Assembly: GCF_028765345.1 (NCBI RefSeq)
Contig: NZ_JARAJZ010000010.1
Coordinates: forward strand, 1 to 64,000
Length of the DNA stretch: 64,000 nt
DNA from: Sporolactobacillus sp. CQH2019
GTDB lineage: Bacteria > Bacillota > Bacilli > Bacillales > Sporolactobacillaceae
Reading direction: 5' to 3'
Each line of letters starts with the position of its first letter. The first letter of the stretch is position 1. The notes below the pieces were generated by a model. The model worked only from the letters and a program-made list of their open reading frames with translations. It had not been told where the DNA came from and ran no database searches. Below are positions 28,528 through 39,468 of this stretch, in pieces. The translations under genes were made by a program, and so were the position numbers.

Positions 28528-30069
28528 GTGGCAAAGCGTGCTTTAGTCAGTGTTTCAGATAAGACCGGACTGATTGATTTTGTAAAAAAATTGGTGGATG
28601 CAGGTGTTGAAATCATTTCAACGGGCGGAACAAAAAAAGCGATTGAAAATGCAGGCCTTCCAGTGGCCTCGGTCAGCGACGTGACCGGTTTTCCCGAGAT
28701 CCTCGACGGGCGTGTGAAGACGCTGCATCCGGCTATTCACGGCGGGCTGCTTGCTGTTCGCAGCAAAAAGGCACATATGGATGCCATCGCCGAGCACGGC
28801 ATTCAGCCGATCGATTTTGTGATCGTTAATCTTTATCCTTTCAAGGAGACCATTTCCAGGCCCGATGCTGCTTATAGTGAGGCCGTTGAAAATATCGATA
28901 TCGGCGGGCCGAGCATGCTCCGCTCAGCGGCGAAAAACCATGAAAGCGTGACCGTCGTCTGCGATCCTGCCGACTATGATCTGGTGGCGGAGAGTCTGGA
29001 TGAAAACGGCGAGGTTCCCTTCGAACTGAAACAAAAACTCGCGGCCAAAGTTTTCCGGCATACGGCTGCCTACGACGCCCTGATTGCCGACTACTTCACC
29101 AAACAGACGGGCGAAGTTTTCCCGGAAAAACTGACAATCACTTATGAGAAGAAGCAGGCGCTGCGTTACGGCGAAAATCCGCATCAGCGGGCGGCCTTCT
29201 ACCGTGAACCGATTGAAAATGAATCGACCATTGCCGCGGCCGGGCAGCTTCACGGCAAGGAACTGTCATACAACAATATCCGCGATGCGGATGCCGCGCT
29301 CGGTATTGTCAAGGAATTCCGGCAGCCGGCAGCTGTCGCGGTCAAACATATGAATCCGTGCGGCATTGGCATCGGCGAAACGGTCAACGAAGCCTACGAC
29401 AGAGCTTACGAAACCGATCCCGTCTCGATTTTCGGAGGAATTATCGCACTGAATCGCCCGGTCGACAAGGCGCTGGCCGAGAAACTGCACAGCATTTTTC
29501 TGGAAATCGTCATTGCTCCCTCTTATTCGGAAGAAGCGCTTGCCATTCTGGAAAAGAAAAAGAATATTCGGCTGCTGCAGGTTAAACTGACGGATGACAG
29601 CCAGGAATTTACACAGTACACGTCGGTGCGCGGCGGGATGCTCGTTCAGGATCTCGATACCAAGGGTTATGAAGACGTCAGGGAAAATCTGAAGGTTGCC
29701 ACGGAGCGTAAACCGACCGATGATGAACTGAAGAGTCTGGCCTTCGCCTGGACCATTGTCAAACACGTCAAATCCAACGCAATTGCACTTGTCAGAGACG
29801 GCCTGATGGTCGGTATGGGCGGCGGACAGACGAACCGTGTCGGGGCGGCGAAAATCGCCCTTGAGGAAGCGGGAGAAAAGACAAAAGGGGCGGTACTGGC
29901 GTCGGATGCCTTTTTCCCGATGGGCGATACAGTCGAAGAAGCGGCCAAAGCCGGAATTACAGCGATTATCCAGCCGGGCGGATCAATCCGTGACCAAGAA
30001 TCGATAGATATGGCGAATAAATTCAACATTGCCATGGTTTTCACGGGCATGCGCCACTTTAAACACTGA
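28528..30069 (+). CDS. purH: Bifunctional AICAR formyltransferase / IMP cyclohydrolase
   Basis: 513 residues, GTG start after GGAAGGGAAG. N-terminal IMP cyclohydrolase ([36 protein letters not shown]) and C-terminal AICAR transformylase ([13 protein letters not shown] near 213, VKHMNPCGI near 273, [18 protein letters not shown] near 463). It performs the last two steps to IMP. Confidence 0.97.
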   Translation: MAKRALVSVSDKTGLIDFVKKLVDAGVEIISTGGTKKAIENAGLPVASVSDVTGFPEILDGRVKTLHPAIHGGLLAVRSKKAHMDAIAEHGIQPIDFVIVNLYPFKETISRPDAAYSEAVENIDIGGPSMLRSAAKNHESVTVVCDPADYDLVAESLDENGEVPFELKQKLAAKVFRHTAAYDALIADYFTKQTGEVFPEKLTITYEKKQALRYGENPHQRAAFYREPIENESTIAAAGQLHGKELSYNNIRDADAALGIVKEFRQPAAVAVKHMNPCGIGIGETVNEAYDRAYETDPVSIFGGIIALNRPVDKALAEKLHSIFLEIVIAPSYSEEALAILEKKKNIRLLQVKLTDDSQEFTQYTSVRGGMLVQDLDTKGYEDVRENLKVATERKPTDDELKSLAFAWTIVKHVKSNAIALVRDGLMVGMGGGQTNRVGAAKIALEEAGEKTKGAVLASDAFFPMGDTVEEAAKAGITAIIQPGGSIRDQESIDMANKFNIAMVFTGMRHFKH

Positions 30070-31383
<1,314 letters not shown>

Positions 31384-31443
31384 GACCGCCGTCCGCTGTC
31401 AGACTGTAACCCTTTGCAGCGGCAACATGCCGCCCAATAACCA

Positions 31444-31470
31444 ACTGCCGGAGAACCCCGGCAGTTTTTA
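31444..31470 (+). terminator. Intrinsic terminator of the pur operon
   Basis: Stem ACTGCCGG with CCGGCAGT, loop AGAACC-like, then a T-run (TTTTTAATAG). It lies 60 bp after purD and ends the twelve-gene transcript. Confidence 0.9.
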
Positions 31471-32226
31471 ATAGCACCTTAAAAGAACTCAATACCCATG
31501 CGGCTGCTAAGGGCAGCCTGTAAAAAGGCATCAACTGCTTATCTGCGCTACTGATTTTGGATCAATATATTCATACGTTTGCGTAACCGCCCCGCCGCTT
31601 CTTGTGTAAAATACGTGGCGGCAGTTTCTTTATTGCGTCCAGCGGTACTCATAGATGAGTCAAGCGCATTAGGAAAACTGCAGAGATAGAATATTAAAAC
31701 GATCACATCACACAGGGTACCGCCAAAATGGACCTGTATGGGCGGTGCTTCTTTTGTTTGACGGCGGTCACTTCGGGTCATGCCGGCCCGGAGCCGCAGG
31801 GTTTGGAACTGACCCGCAACAGGCAGTTTTATGTGATCGTCAGGAGAAATCCATAAAATGTGCAACTGCGGCCACAGCCGCCCTGCCCGCTGCGTATTAT
31901 CCTGGCCTTTGCATATTTTGTACGAGAGCTGCTGTGGAAGTGTACAGGCCGCAAGATTATTTGAACCGCTTGAAACAGTGCCCCGGCGGGAATAAAAGTC
32001 TAAAAGGGTAGGAAAGTTGCCGATAAACGAACCTTTTAGGTCCATTCGCCAGGTCATTAATGGCGGAACGAAATAAAACCAGCGTTTTTTTGGGCGCTGG
32101 CTTCGGTTGGTTCCCTGCTAAAAATCGGCAGGAATTTTTTTGTATAATTAAGAATGGCAATTTATGAAAAATGGAGGAATAAAAGTTTTTCCGTTCAAAA
32201 TTTTAATCCAAATTCTAATTTGATCT
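31471..32226. other. Intergenic gap with no convincing gene
   Basis: About 750 bp between the pur operon terminator and the ImmA/XRE gene. A minus-strand open frame of 169 codons (31548-32057) has no ribosome binding site and an atypical composition. The last part holds a likely minus-strand terminator (listed separately). Confidence 0.5.
32068..32101 (-). terminator. Terminator downstream of the ImmA/XRE gene
   Basis: Read on the minus strand: stem CCAGCG/CGCTGG with an A-rich loop, then TTTTATTT. It is about 125 bp after the stop codon of the 32227 gene, so it is plausible but not certain as its end. Confidence 0.5.
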
Positions 32227-33396
32227 TCATCTCCTGAGAGGAATGACTTGTGCAGAATCAAAGTATTCTTTCTTCGGCTGCAGATAGTGGTCAAAGAACC
32301 CTCTGTTTAAGCCAAACAAGTTAACAAGAAACATGGGGGTGATATGAAATTCGGATTCTAAATCAGAGATAGAAACAATACACTTATCGAAAAGCAGCTG
32401 CAAAAGGGACTTGACCCGGCCCGGACGAATGGGTGGAATCTGGTCGTCAAGGGGTTCAAGCGTTTGATAGCTCTTTTTGTGCCATTGTCCAAAGAAATAG
32501 CGATTCTCCTGATAGGTCATTAAACCTAATTTATAAGCTCGGTACGCCAATGCGACAATCGAAACCATATACTTACGTTTCATGTCAATGTAGTAGTCCG
32601 GGTTGGAGTGCCTGGGCAGTTCAGCGAAATCACGCTTAAATTCCTCCTCGGGCAGCAGGAAGACAGAGGCAAATTGATTGGCTTGCTGTTCGATCTGCCT
32701 GTGCTCCGGTTTGGTCAGTGTTTCCATATCAACGGCAGTGTGAAGCAGAAGATGCCCAAGCTCATGTGCCAGATCAAAGTTTCTGCGAACTGCTGATTTT
32801 TTGATGTTTCCTAAGATGATGAATGGGCGGCCGTCATCCGTGATTGTGCTGTAGGCGTCAATTTCCGGACCAAGGTTCTTTTCGACAATGTAGATGCCGC
32901 TCATTTCAAGTGTATACATCAAATCTTTGTTGTGCCGGAGCCTGAGAAATTTTCTTGCCAGATCGGCTGTCCGAGTAATTCTTTGATCCATTGACTGATC
33001 CGGATCGGACCGCAGCATTTCCGCAGCCCTTTGCCGCAGTGCGGTGATCGCTGAATCAGGTGTTACTAAAAATTTTTCAAAAAAATTGATATAGTAATCG
33101 ACATAGCTAATATAAGTTAGCTCAAGCTTTGCTTTTTTCCGTGATTCACGATCCTTCGACCGATAAGCAACTCTTTCTTCAGATGCTGTTTGATGCAGAA
33201 ATGTCTTTGAGAATAAGAATTTTGTGTCCACTGAGAAAAGTTCACGCACTTTGTTTAAAACTTCGATTCTCGGAATCGCTGATTCATTCTCATACTGCCA
33301 GACTGCCTGTTCCGAAACGCTGAGCCGAGCTGCAAGTTCTTTTCGGGAGAGACCGTTCAATTCGCGTAATTCTGTTAGTTTCTCGCCGAAGAACAT
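32227..33396 (-). CDS. XRE-family HTH plus ImmA/IrrE metallopeptidase (antitoxin/repressor type)
   Basis: 389 residues. The N-terminal XRE helix-turn-helix (about 5-60: LTELRELNGLSRKELA, VSEQAVWQYENES) is followed by a long linker. The ImmA/IrrE zinc peptidase core with HELGHLLLH lies near 208-216, with a distal Glu in EQQANQFASVFLLP. A C-terminal helical region of unknown role completes it. GAGGTGATGAG precedes the ATG. It is the second gene of a two-gene minus-strand operon (18-bp gap). This domain order is seen in repressor/antitoxin-like proteins (spr1629-like) and phage-type regulators cleaved under stress. Confidence 0.82.
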   Translation of the reverse strand: MFFGEKLTELRELNGLSRKELAARLSVSEQAVWQYENESAIPRIEVLNKVRELFSVDTKFLFSKTFLHQTASEERVAYRSKDRESRKKAKLELTYISYVDYYINFFEKFLVTPDSAITALRQRAAEMLRSDPDQSMDQRITRTADLARKFLRLRHNKDLMYTLEMSGIYIVEKNLGPEIDAYSTITDDGRPFIILGNIKKSAVRRNFDLAHELGHLLLHTAVDMETLTKPEHRQIEQQANQFASVFLLPEEEFKRDFAELPRHSNPDYYIDMKRKYMVSIVALAYRAYKLGLMTYQENRYFFGQWHKKSYQTLEPLDDQIPPIRPGRVKSLLQLLFDKCIVSISDLESEFHITPMFLVNLFGLNRGFFDHYLQPKKEYFDSAQVIPLRR

Positions 33397-33414
33397 CGCT
33401 CATCACCTCTTCTA

Positions 33415-34182
33415 TTATTGAGCACCTTGGTTGTCTTCCTTCTCTTTTCCGGCTACTTCGTAACCGAAGGACTGGCCTTCAGAAGAGTAGACACCTTCAG
33501 GGATTTTGTCATTTTTAACTGCCGCTAATTCGTCCTCATTAATAGTAACACCGCTCCCTTTGATGAGGGGTGTCAGATCGGCAATTTCTACCAGACGCAT
33601 CGTTTCCTGATTAGGCATAGTTAACTTAATGGCGCTGATCATCTTGCTGATATCGTCGATTTCATAAGTCACAATATAGAAACGGTCGAAGCCGGATGGT
33701 TTCTCGATAACGCTGTTGCTGTGGATGGCTTCCAATTCCGGAAACGAGAGTTCAAGCTGGATTTGCCGGTTCTTTCTTATTCCCCTTAATTCACCTGATC
33801 GGACCGCCGAATTATTGATTCCGGCGTATTCATAGAGATAGTTTTCATGGTTTGCCCGACCGGGCTTGCCGCCAAAATTTCTGTCAGTAGAACGGGTGTT
33901 TTTGACAATGATCAGTGCTTTTCCGTCACCATCGTCATAACTGAATTGCAAATATTCCCAAGTATAGCCGGCCTTATCGACGCCGGCAGCGACACTCTCG
34001 AGGTCTTGAATACTGTCTTTAACACTCGAGTCAATGTGATTCCCCTTGACCCAGGCGTAAGCGCCGCTGACGGCCAACTCCTCCTGGGCGTTTCTGCGGA
34101 CGCCAAGATAGGATTTATAGCCGGACATAATACCGTTAACCAACTGCTGTTCCAATGAAGCAGGCAGGTCGAATTTTGACAT
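33415..34182 (-). CDS. Hypothetical protein, probable DUF5986-like partner of the ImmA/XRE protein
   Basis: 255 residues, soluble, no signal peptide. The central block (NTRSTDRNFGG ... ENYLYEYAGINNSA) and the later FYIVTYEID region look like a compact alpha/beta domain. I believe it belongs to the DUF5986 group, often found next to XRE-ImmA genes, but this is memory and not verified. It starts the operon with a GAGGGGATTG ribosome binding site, so it may be a toxin or the effector of a stress-response pair. No catalytic residues are assigned. Confidence 0.6.
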   Translation of the reverse strand: MSKFDLPASLEQQLVNGIMSGYKSYLGVRRNAQEELAVSGAYAWVKGNHIDSSVKDSIQDLESVAAGVDKAGYTWEYLQFSYDDGDGKALIIVKNTRSTDRNFGGKPGRANHENYLYEYAGINNSAVRSGELRGIRKNRQIQLELSFPELEAIHSNSVIEKPSGFDRFYIVTYEIDDISKMISAIKLTMPNQETMRLVEIADLTPLIKGSGVTINEDELAAVKNDKIPEGVYSSEGQSFGYEVAGKEKEDNQGAQ

Positions 34183-34748
34183 GGCAATCCCCTCAATTTT
34201 CTGGCATTTTCTCTTATTATATTTCTTTTTTTAAAATTTAACAGCAAAAACTGAAAGATTTTTAAAGTGCGGCGATAAACTCTTTAATTAGTTTTTTTTC
34301 TATTGAATTTTAATCTGTGGCAGCGAAACGGCCGGGCTGTTCTTAATGAGATACAGCTGCATGACATTCCGGTTATTCGCCGGGCTATTTACTGTTGATC
34401 GTTTGCGGATTGCTGAAATTCTATGAACATGACCTTAGATTATCCCGCCGTTACTGCAGATTCCTTTAAACGTACTGACGGTTTCCGAGCGGCACACTCC
34501 AGTGAATAGTCAGAGATGGACTTCTTCGGTGCGGGTTTTCAAAAATTGATTTAAAAGTGTACTCCCTTCCGTCCGGATACTTCTTCTTGCCGTTCCATCA
34601 TCCCGCACGAGAACAACTCTTCAAAAATGTTTTATTCCTGATTTTTTTTTTAACAAAGGCATCAATCGGGTTTCATTAAATGGGGCTATAGTGCACATTT
34701 CACTGAAAAAGGCTCCTCATTTGCGAAAAATGTCGATTTTTAGTTCAT
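34183..34748. other. AT-rich intergenic gap
   Basis: About 560 bp between the divergent DUF5986-like and malate synthase genes. It holds no gene-like frame. The right end carries the aceBA operator and promoter, listed separately. Confidence 0.5.
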
Positions 34749-34765
34749 AAATTTGCCGCAAATTT
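34749..34765 (+). promoter_or_regulatory. Perfect palindrome upstream of the malate synthase promoter
   Basis: AAATTTGC-C-GCAAATTT is a 17-bp perfect palindrome, 11 bp upstream of the -35 box of aceB. A similar TTTGCG half-like stretch lies near 34720. It is likely an operator for control of the glyoxylate genes. The regulator is not in the window. Confidence 0.55.
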
Positions 34766-34776
34766 TTAAAAAAAGG

Positions 34777-34805
34777 TTCACAAATGCATCTTACTGTTAT
34801 ATAAT
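34777..34805 (+). promoter_or_regulatory. Sigma-A promoter of aceBA
   Basis: TTCACA at 34777-34782, 17 bp, TATAAT at 34800-34805, about 50 bp before the aceB start. Confidence 0.75.
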
Positions 34806-34853
34806 ACATTTACAGTTTTCAAAGCTGTAATATAACAGAAAAGAGGTAAACTC

Positions 34854-36449
34854 ATGGCTACTCAGACAACCGGAATCAAAGTCACTGGTCCGATGCGCCC
34901 GGAGTATAACACAATTCTGACGCAAGAGGCTTTGCGGTTTATCGATCGGCTGGAAAGAACGTTCGGCCAGCGACGCATCGAACTGATGAACAAGCGGAGC
35001 GAAAGGCAAAAGGATTTTGACAGGGGAGAGAGGCCGGACTTTTTAAAGGAGACCAAGAAAATCAGGGAAGGGAACTGGCAGATCGCTCCGCTTCCGAAAG
35101 ATCTCCTGGACAGACGGGTAGAAATCACCGGCCCTGCCTCGGACCGGAAGATGGTCATCAATGCGCTGAATTCCGGAGCCAAGTTCTTTATGGCAGATCT
35201 GGAAGACGCGATGTCGCCGTCATGGGACAATGTCATTCAGGGACAGATCAACTTGCGTGATGCTGTTCGCAAAACCATTTCTTTTGTCAATGAAAAAGGA
35301 AAGCGCTATCAGCTTAAGGATTCTATTTCCGGATTGATGGTGAGACCCCGGGGCTGGCATATGATCGAAAAAAATATCCGGATCAACGAGACGCCGATCT
35401 CCGGTTCACTGCTTGATTTTGGCCTTTTCCTTTTTCATAATGCCCGGCAGTTGATTGAGAAAGGCACGGCTCCCTATTTTTATCTGCCGAAGCTTGAGAG
35501 CCATTTGGAAGCGCGTCTGTGGAATGACGTATTCTCCTATTCGGAGCAATATATAGGCATCCCGCACGGAACGATCAAAGCCACAGTCCTTCTCGAAACC
35601 ATTCCGGCAGCTTTTGAAATGGATGAGATCCTCTATGAACTGCGCGATCATTCGGCCGGACTCAATTGCGGCCGCTGGGATTACATTTTCAGTTATATTA
35701 AGAAGTTCAGAAATCAGAAGAATGTCATTCTTCCCAATCGTTCGGAAGTGACGATGACGGTGCCGTTTATGAGAGCTTATTCTCTGCTTGCGATCAAAAC
35801 CTGTCACCGCCGCAAGGCACCGGCCATCGGCGGAATGGCGGCGCAAATACCGGTTAAAGGGAACGAAAAGCTAAACGAAGAAGCGTTTGCAAAGGTCGAA
35901 GCCGACAAACAGCGCGAGGTAAACGACGGACACGACGGCACATGGGTCGCTCATCCGGGACTTGTACCGGTTGCTCTGAAAGTCTTTGATCGCGGCATGC
36001 CGGAACCTAATCAAATAGAAAAAAAACAGCTGGAAGATATTCACATCACGACGGAGCAATTGCTTGCCGTACCGATCGGCAAGATTACCGAATCGGGCGT
36101 CCGTGAAAACATCTGTGTCGGGATTCAGTACATAGCGTCCTGGCTCAGAGGCAACGGCGCCGCCCCAATCAATCATTTGATGGAGGATGCGGCGACGGCG
36201 GAAATCTCGAGGGCGCAGATGTGGCAGTGGATCCGCCATCCGAAGGGCATTCTGGAAGACGGACGGAAAGTGACTGTCGAGCTTTATAAACAGATCAGAA
36301 CGGAGGAAATGCAGAAATTAAAGCAGCAGTACGGAGACGCCGATTTTCAATCGGGCAAGTTCGAAGAAGCGGCCGAACTGTTCGACAAACTGACACTGAG
36401 TGATGACTTTGCCGATTTCTTAACAGTGCCCGGATACGAACTCTTATAA
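34854..36449 (+). CDS. aceB: Malate synthase A
   Basis: 531 residues, the length of the A-type enzyme. Residues about 100-125 ([13 protein letters not shown]) and the [12 protein letters not shown] block near 165 hold the conserved acidic and Arg residues of the active site; [14 protein letters not shown] near 364 is also typical. It condenses glyoxylate with acetyl-CoA to malate in the cytoplasm. GAGGTAAACTC precedes the ATG. First gene of the aceBA operon. The glyoxylate shunt allows growth on C2 compounds or fatty acids. Confidence 0.95.
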   Translation: MATQTTGIKVTGPMRPEYNTILTQEALRFIDRLERTFGQRRIELMNKRSERQKDFDRGERPDFLKETKKIREGNWQIAPLPKDLLDRRVEITGPASDRKMVINALNSGAKFFMADLEDAMSPSWDNVIQGQINLRDAVRKTISFVNEKGKRYQLKDSISGLMVRPRGWHMIEKNIRINETPISGSLLDFGLFLFHNARQLIEKGTAPYFYLPKLESHLEARLWNDVFSYSEQYIGIPHGTIKATVLLETIPAAFEMDEILYELRDHSAGLNCGRWDYIFSYIKKFRNQKNVILPNRSEVTMTVPFMRAYSLLAIKTCHRRKAPAIGGMAAQIPVKGNEKLNEEAFAKVEADKQREVNDGHDGTWVAHPGLVPVALKVFDRGMPEPNQIEKKQLEDIHITTEQLLAVPIGKITESGVRENICVGIQYIASWLRGNGAAPINHLMEDAATAEISRAQMWQWIRHPKGILEDGRKVTVELYKQIRTEEMQKLKQQYGDADFQSGKFEEAAELFDKLTLSDDFADFLTVPGYELL

Positions 36450-36537
36450 TTCAGACCTCCATCCGCTGGAAACCGATCATCATTGCATTGACAGGGCCGA
36501 AACACAAATGCCATCCATTAAAAAGGAGAGGGAAAAA

Positions 36538-37815
36538 ATGACAGATGCAAGAGTGAGCAAGCTGGAAGAGTCGTGGAAGAGTCCGAGATGGAAAGGGATC
36601 AGGCGTCCGTACTCGGCGGAAGATGTCATTAAACTGCGGGGTTCGTTAGATATTGACTATACGCTTGCCCGCCGCGGTGCAGAAAAGCTCTGGAAACTTG
36701 TGAACAGTGAAAAATACGTAAACGCGCTGGGTGCGTTAACGGGAAATCAGGCGGTTCAGCAAGTGAAAGCGGGTCTGAAGGCAATCTATTTGAGCGGATG
36801 GCAGGTGGCCGCCGACGCCAATCTGGCCGGCCAGATGTATCCGGATCAGGGGCTCTATCCGGCGAACAGCGTGCCGGAGGTGGTGCGCCGCATCAATCAT
36901 GCGTTCCAGCGTGCCGATCAGATCGATTCGGTCGAGGGCAATCATTCGAAAGACTGGTTTGCTCCGATTGTTGCCGATGCCGAGTCCGGATTCGGCGGGC
37001 AGCTGAATGTTTTTGAAATCATGAAAAGCATGATTGAAGCAGGCGCAGCGGCCGTTCATTTCGAAGATCAGTTATCTTCCGAGAAAAAGTGCGGGCACAT
37101 GGGCGGCAAGGTGCTGCTCCCGACACGGACGGCCATCAGCAACTTAATCTCGGCCCGGCTCGCCGCAGACGCGATGGGCGTGCCGACACTCATTGTCGGC
37201 AGAACGGATGCCAATGCGGCCAATCTGCTCACCAGCAATATCGATCCTTACGATGCGCCGTTCATCACCGGAGAAAGAACGGAGGAAGGCTTTTTCCGGA
37301 CAAAGGCCGGCATCGACCAGGCAATTTCCCGTGCGCTCGCTTATGCGCCTTATGCCGATCTGCTCTGGTGTGAGACGGCGGAACCGAATGTCGAGGAAGC
37401 ACGGAAATTCGCCGAAAGCATTCATAAACAGTATCCGGGCAAACTGCTCGCTTACAACTGTTCACCGTCCTTTAACTGGAAGCAGAAGCTGGATGAAAAA
37501 ACGATCGCCGGTTTCCAGGAAATGCTGTCGGAAATGGGCTACAGGTTCCAGTTTGTTACGCTGGCCGGCTTCCATGCGCTCAACTACAGTATGTTCCATC
37601 TCGCTCACGGCTATAAGGACCGCGGCATGGCTGCTTATTCCGAACTGCAGCAGCAGGAATTCTCCAGTGAGAAAGACGGCTACTCGGCGACGCGCCACCA
37701 GCGCGAAGTCGGCACCGGTTACTTCGATCTGGTCTCGACCATTGTCAGCGGCGGAAAGTCTTCCACGGTAGCACTGAAGGGCTCAACGGAAGAGGCGCAA
37801 TTCCAGGCCAACTGA
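36538..37815 (+). CDS. aceA: Isocitrate lyase
   Basis: 425 residues from the ATG at 36538 after AAAGGAGAGGG; an in-frame ATG at 36508 has no site. The active-site Cys lies in [11 protein letters not shown] near 183, and NCSPSFNWK near 305 is also conserved. It splits isocitrate into succinate and glyoxylate. Just after aceB (89-bp gap), forming the shunt operon. A terminator follows. Confidence 0.96.
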   Translation: MTDARVSKLEESWKSPRWKGIRRPYSAEDVIKLRGSLDIDYTLARRGAEKLWKLVNSEKYVNALGALTGNQAVQQVKAGLKAIYLSGWQVAADANLAGQMYPDQGLYPANSVPEVVRRINHAFQRADQIDSVEGNHSKDWFAPIVADAESGFGGQLNVFEIMKSMIEAGAAAVHFEDQLSSEKKCGHMGGKVLLPTRTAISNLISARLAADAMGVPTLIVGRTDANAANLLTSNIDPYDAPFITGERTEEGFFRTKAGIDQAISRALAYAPYADLLWCETAEPNVEEARKFAESIHKQYPGKLLAYNCSPSFNWKQKLDEKTIAGFQEMLSEMGYRFQFVTLAGFHALNYSMFHLAHGYKDRGMAAYSELQQQEFSSEKDGYSATRHQREVGTGYFDLVSTIVSGGKSSTVALKGSTEEAQFQAN

Positions 37816-37911
37816 TCCGCTTGAGCCCGTATTCGCTCGTGTATTTCCCAGACTTTTTCAGGTTTCCCGTTCGTGCCGTTACAAAAGGCGGCGGGATCTA
37901 TGCCTGAGCCG

Positions 37912-37940
37912 GGTCCCGTTTTGTCGGGGCCTTTTTTTTT
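37912..37940 (+). terminator. Intrinsic terminator of aceBA
   Basis: Stem GGTCCCG/CGGGGCC with a GUUUUGU-like loop, followed by nine T's. Confidence 0.85.
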
Positions 37941-38063
37941 ATTTTGCAGAAGGCTTATAATGAAATGGAGAAAAGTCCCATTGTTCTGAATGGGAGTAGT
38001 TGATTTCTGTAGTTGATTTCTAATGACGAAACCGGGATCACAGAGAAAAAGGAGAGAGTTGAA

Positions 38064-39044
38064 ATGAGCGAAACAATCAGAAAAGTCGGCATTGTCGGGA
38101 TAGGCAATGTCGGCAAGGCCGCCGCATCGGCCATTGTCCACGAAAATATAGCGGACGAGCTGTATCTTTCGGATATTGATGCGGAACGTGCGAAGGGGGA
38201 AGCGTGGGATTTTGCAGACAGCATTGAACTGACGCCGTCGAGAACGCGCGTTAAGGCCGTCTCTCTTGAAGAGCTGGCTGCCTGTGACGTTATTCTGGTT
38301 TCGGTTACAGAGCGGCAGAAAATCATCAGCAATTCGCGCCTCGAGCTGCTTAAAGGATCGGCGGCGATTGCCTATGATATCGTTCCGAGATTAAGAAAGG
38401 CGGGATTCGGCGGAATCTACGTGATTGCCACGAATCCTTGCGATATCATTACTTATCTGTTTTACAAACTTTCCGGGCTGCCGAGAAAACAGGTCATCGG
38501 GACCGGCACCGCGCTTGACAGCATGCGGCTGCGCAGACAGATCTCCGAAGTGATCGGCGGCATCAATCCGCGCAGCATCGTCGCCTACATGATCGGCGAA
38601 CACGGTGATTCACAACTTGCGGCCTGGTCCCATGTCACGGTCGGCGGCAAACCGTTAGACGAATACGAAGCGGAAAATCTCGACCGCTTCGGAAAGATAG
38701 ACCGCGGTAAGGTAGAGGAAGCAGCCCGTCATTTCGGCTGGGAAATCCTGACACGCAAGGGCAACACACAGTTCGGCATCGGCAACGAACTCGCCTTTTT
38801 TGCTAAATCAATTTTAAACGATGCCCGCATTGCCACGGCAGCTTCAGCCGTTCAGAAAGGCGAATACGGCCGCGACGGTCTGTCGATCGGTGTCCCGATC
38901 GTTCTCGGCCGCGATGGCATTGAAGAAATTATCCATCTGAATCTTAATGAGAACGAACAAGAATTGTTCAATGCATCGGCGGATCTGGTGAAAAAGTACA
39001 TCGACCAGACATTGGCCGAGCATGGGGAAACAGCCGGGAAATAA
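38064..39044 (+). CDS. L-2-hydroxyacid dehydrogenase (L-HicDH/L-LDH family)
   Basis: 326 residues from the ATG at 38064 after AAAGGAGAGAG; a longer frame from 38013 is less likely. LDH/MDH superfamily: NAD loop GIGNVGKAA near 12, TNPCDIITY near 119, the catalytic D-x-x-R of GTALDSMRLRRQ near 150, and GEHGDSQ with the catalytic His near 180. The substrate loop (near 85) lacks the usual LDH pattern, and the sequence seems closer to L-2-hydroxyisocaproate dehydrogenase than to classical L-LDH. It reduces 2-oxo acids to L-2-hydroxy acids with NADH. Confidence 0.82.
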   Translation: MSETIRKVGIVGIGNVGKAAASAIVHENIADELYLSDIDAERAKGEAWDFADSIELTPSRTRVKAVSLEELAACDVILVSVTERQKIISNSRLELLKGSAAIAYDIVPRLRKAGFGGIYVIATNPCDIITYLFYKLSGLPRKQVIGTGTALDSMRLRRQISEVIGGINPRSIVAYMIGEHGDSQLAAWSHVTVGGKPLDEYEAENLDRFGKIDRGKVEEAARHFGWEILTRKGNTQFGIGNELAFFAKSILNDARIATAASAVQKGEYGRDGLSIGVPIVLGRDGIEEIIHLNLNENEQELFNASADLVKKYIDQTLAEHGETAGK

Positions 39045-39091
39045 GCCAACCTGATCGTCGGGGTGCAGAAAATTATCGTATATTGTAAAAA

Positions 39092-39124
39092 AACGTCCAG
39101 CGGCCGATACCGTCGGGCGTTTTT
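39092..39124 (+). terminator. Terminator after the L-2-hydroxyacid dehydrogenase
   Basis: CGTCCAGCGG pairs with CCGTCGGGCG (with wobbles) around a CCGATA loop, followed by TTTTTGG. The loop side contains GGCCGATA, the same core as the repeat arrays. Confidence 0.7.
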
Positions 39125-39468
39125 GGCGCAGGCGGCCGGACCGGATCTTCCGGACAACAACGCCTTGTGAAACGAAACGCTGCTCCGGACATTTTTGGGG
39201 CAATAAAAGCGGCGGCAAACGGTTCTGTACACCGCCCGGACAGATTCTGCCGATGTAAGCCCGGGAACAATTGAGAGAGTCCGGCGCTTCTGCTTCAGAT
39301 TCAGATTATGACCGGATTGCAGAATGCCCTGAATCGTTAGATACAGAGTCGTTTTTTGATAAAAAGCAGCGGATGATTTAAACTTTCTTCATCGAGACAA
39401 TTGCGGTAAGATAGTAACAGAAATGCTTTCATGGATTAGCGTACGACCACACACAAGAGGAGTGTATC
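39125..39468. other. Intergenic gap, no gene seen
   Basis: About 340 bp before the YerA-like gene. The frames here are short and shadow-like, and I see no clear promoter or RNA element. Confidence 0.4.

Noticed and set aside
31548-32057. Minus-strand ORF of 169 codons
   Set aside because: No ribosome binding site, odd composition and no family-like motif.
36508-36537. Earlier start of isocitrate lyase
   Set aside because: The ATG at 36538 has AAAGGAGAGGG in front; the upstream one has none.
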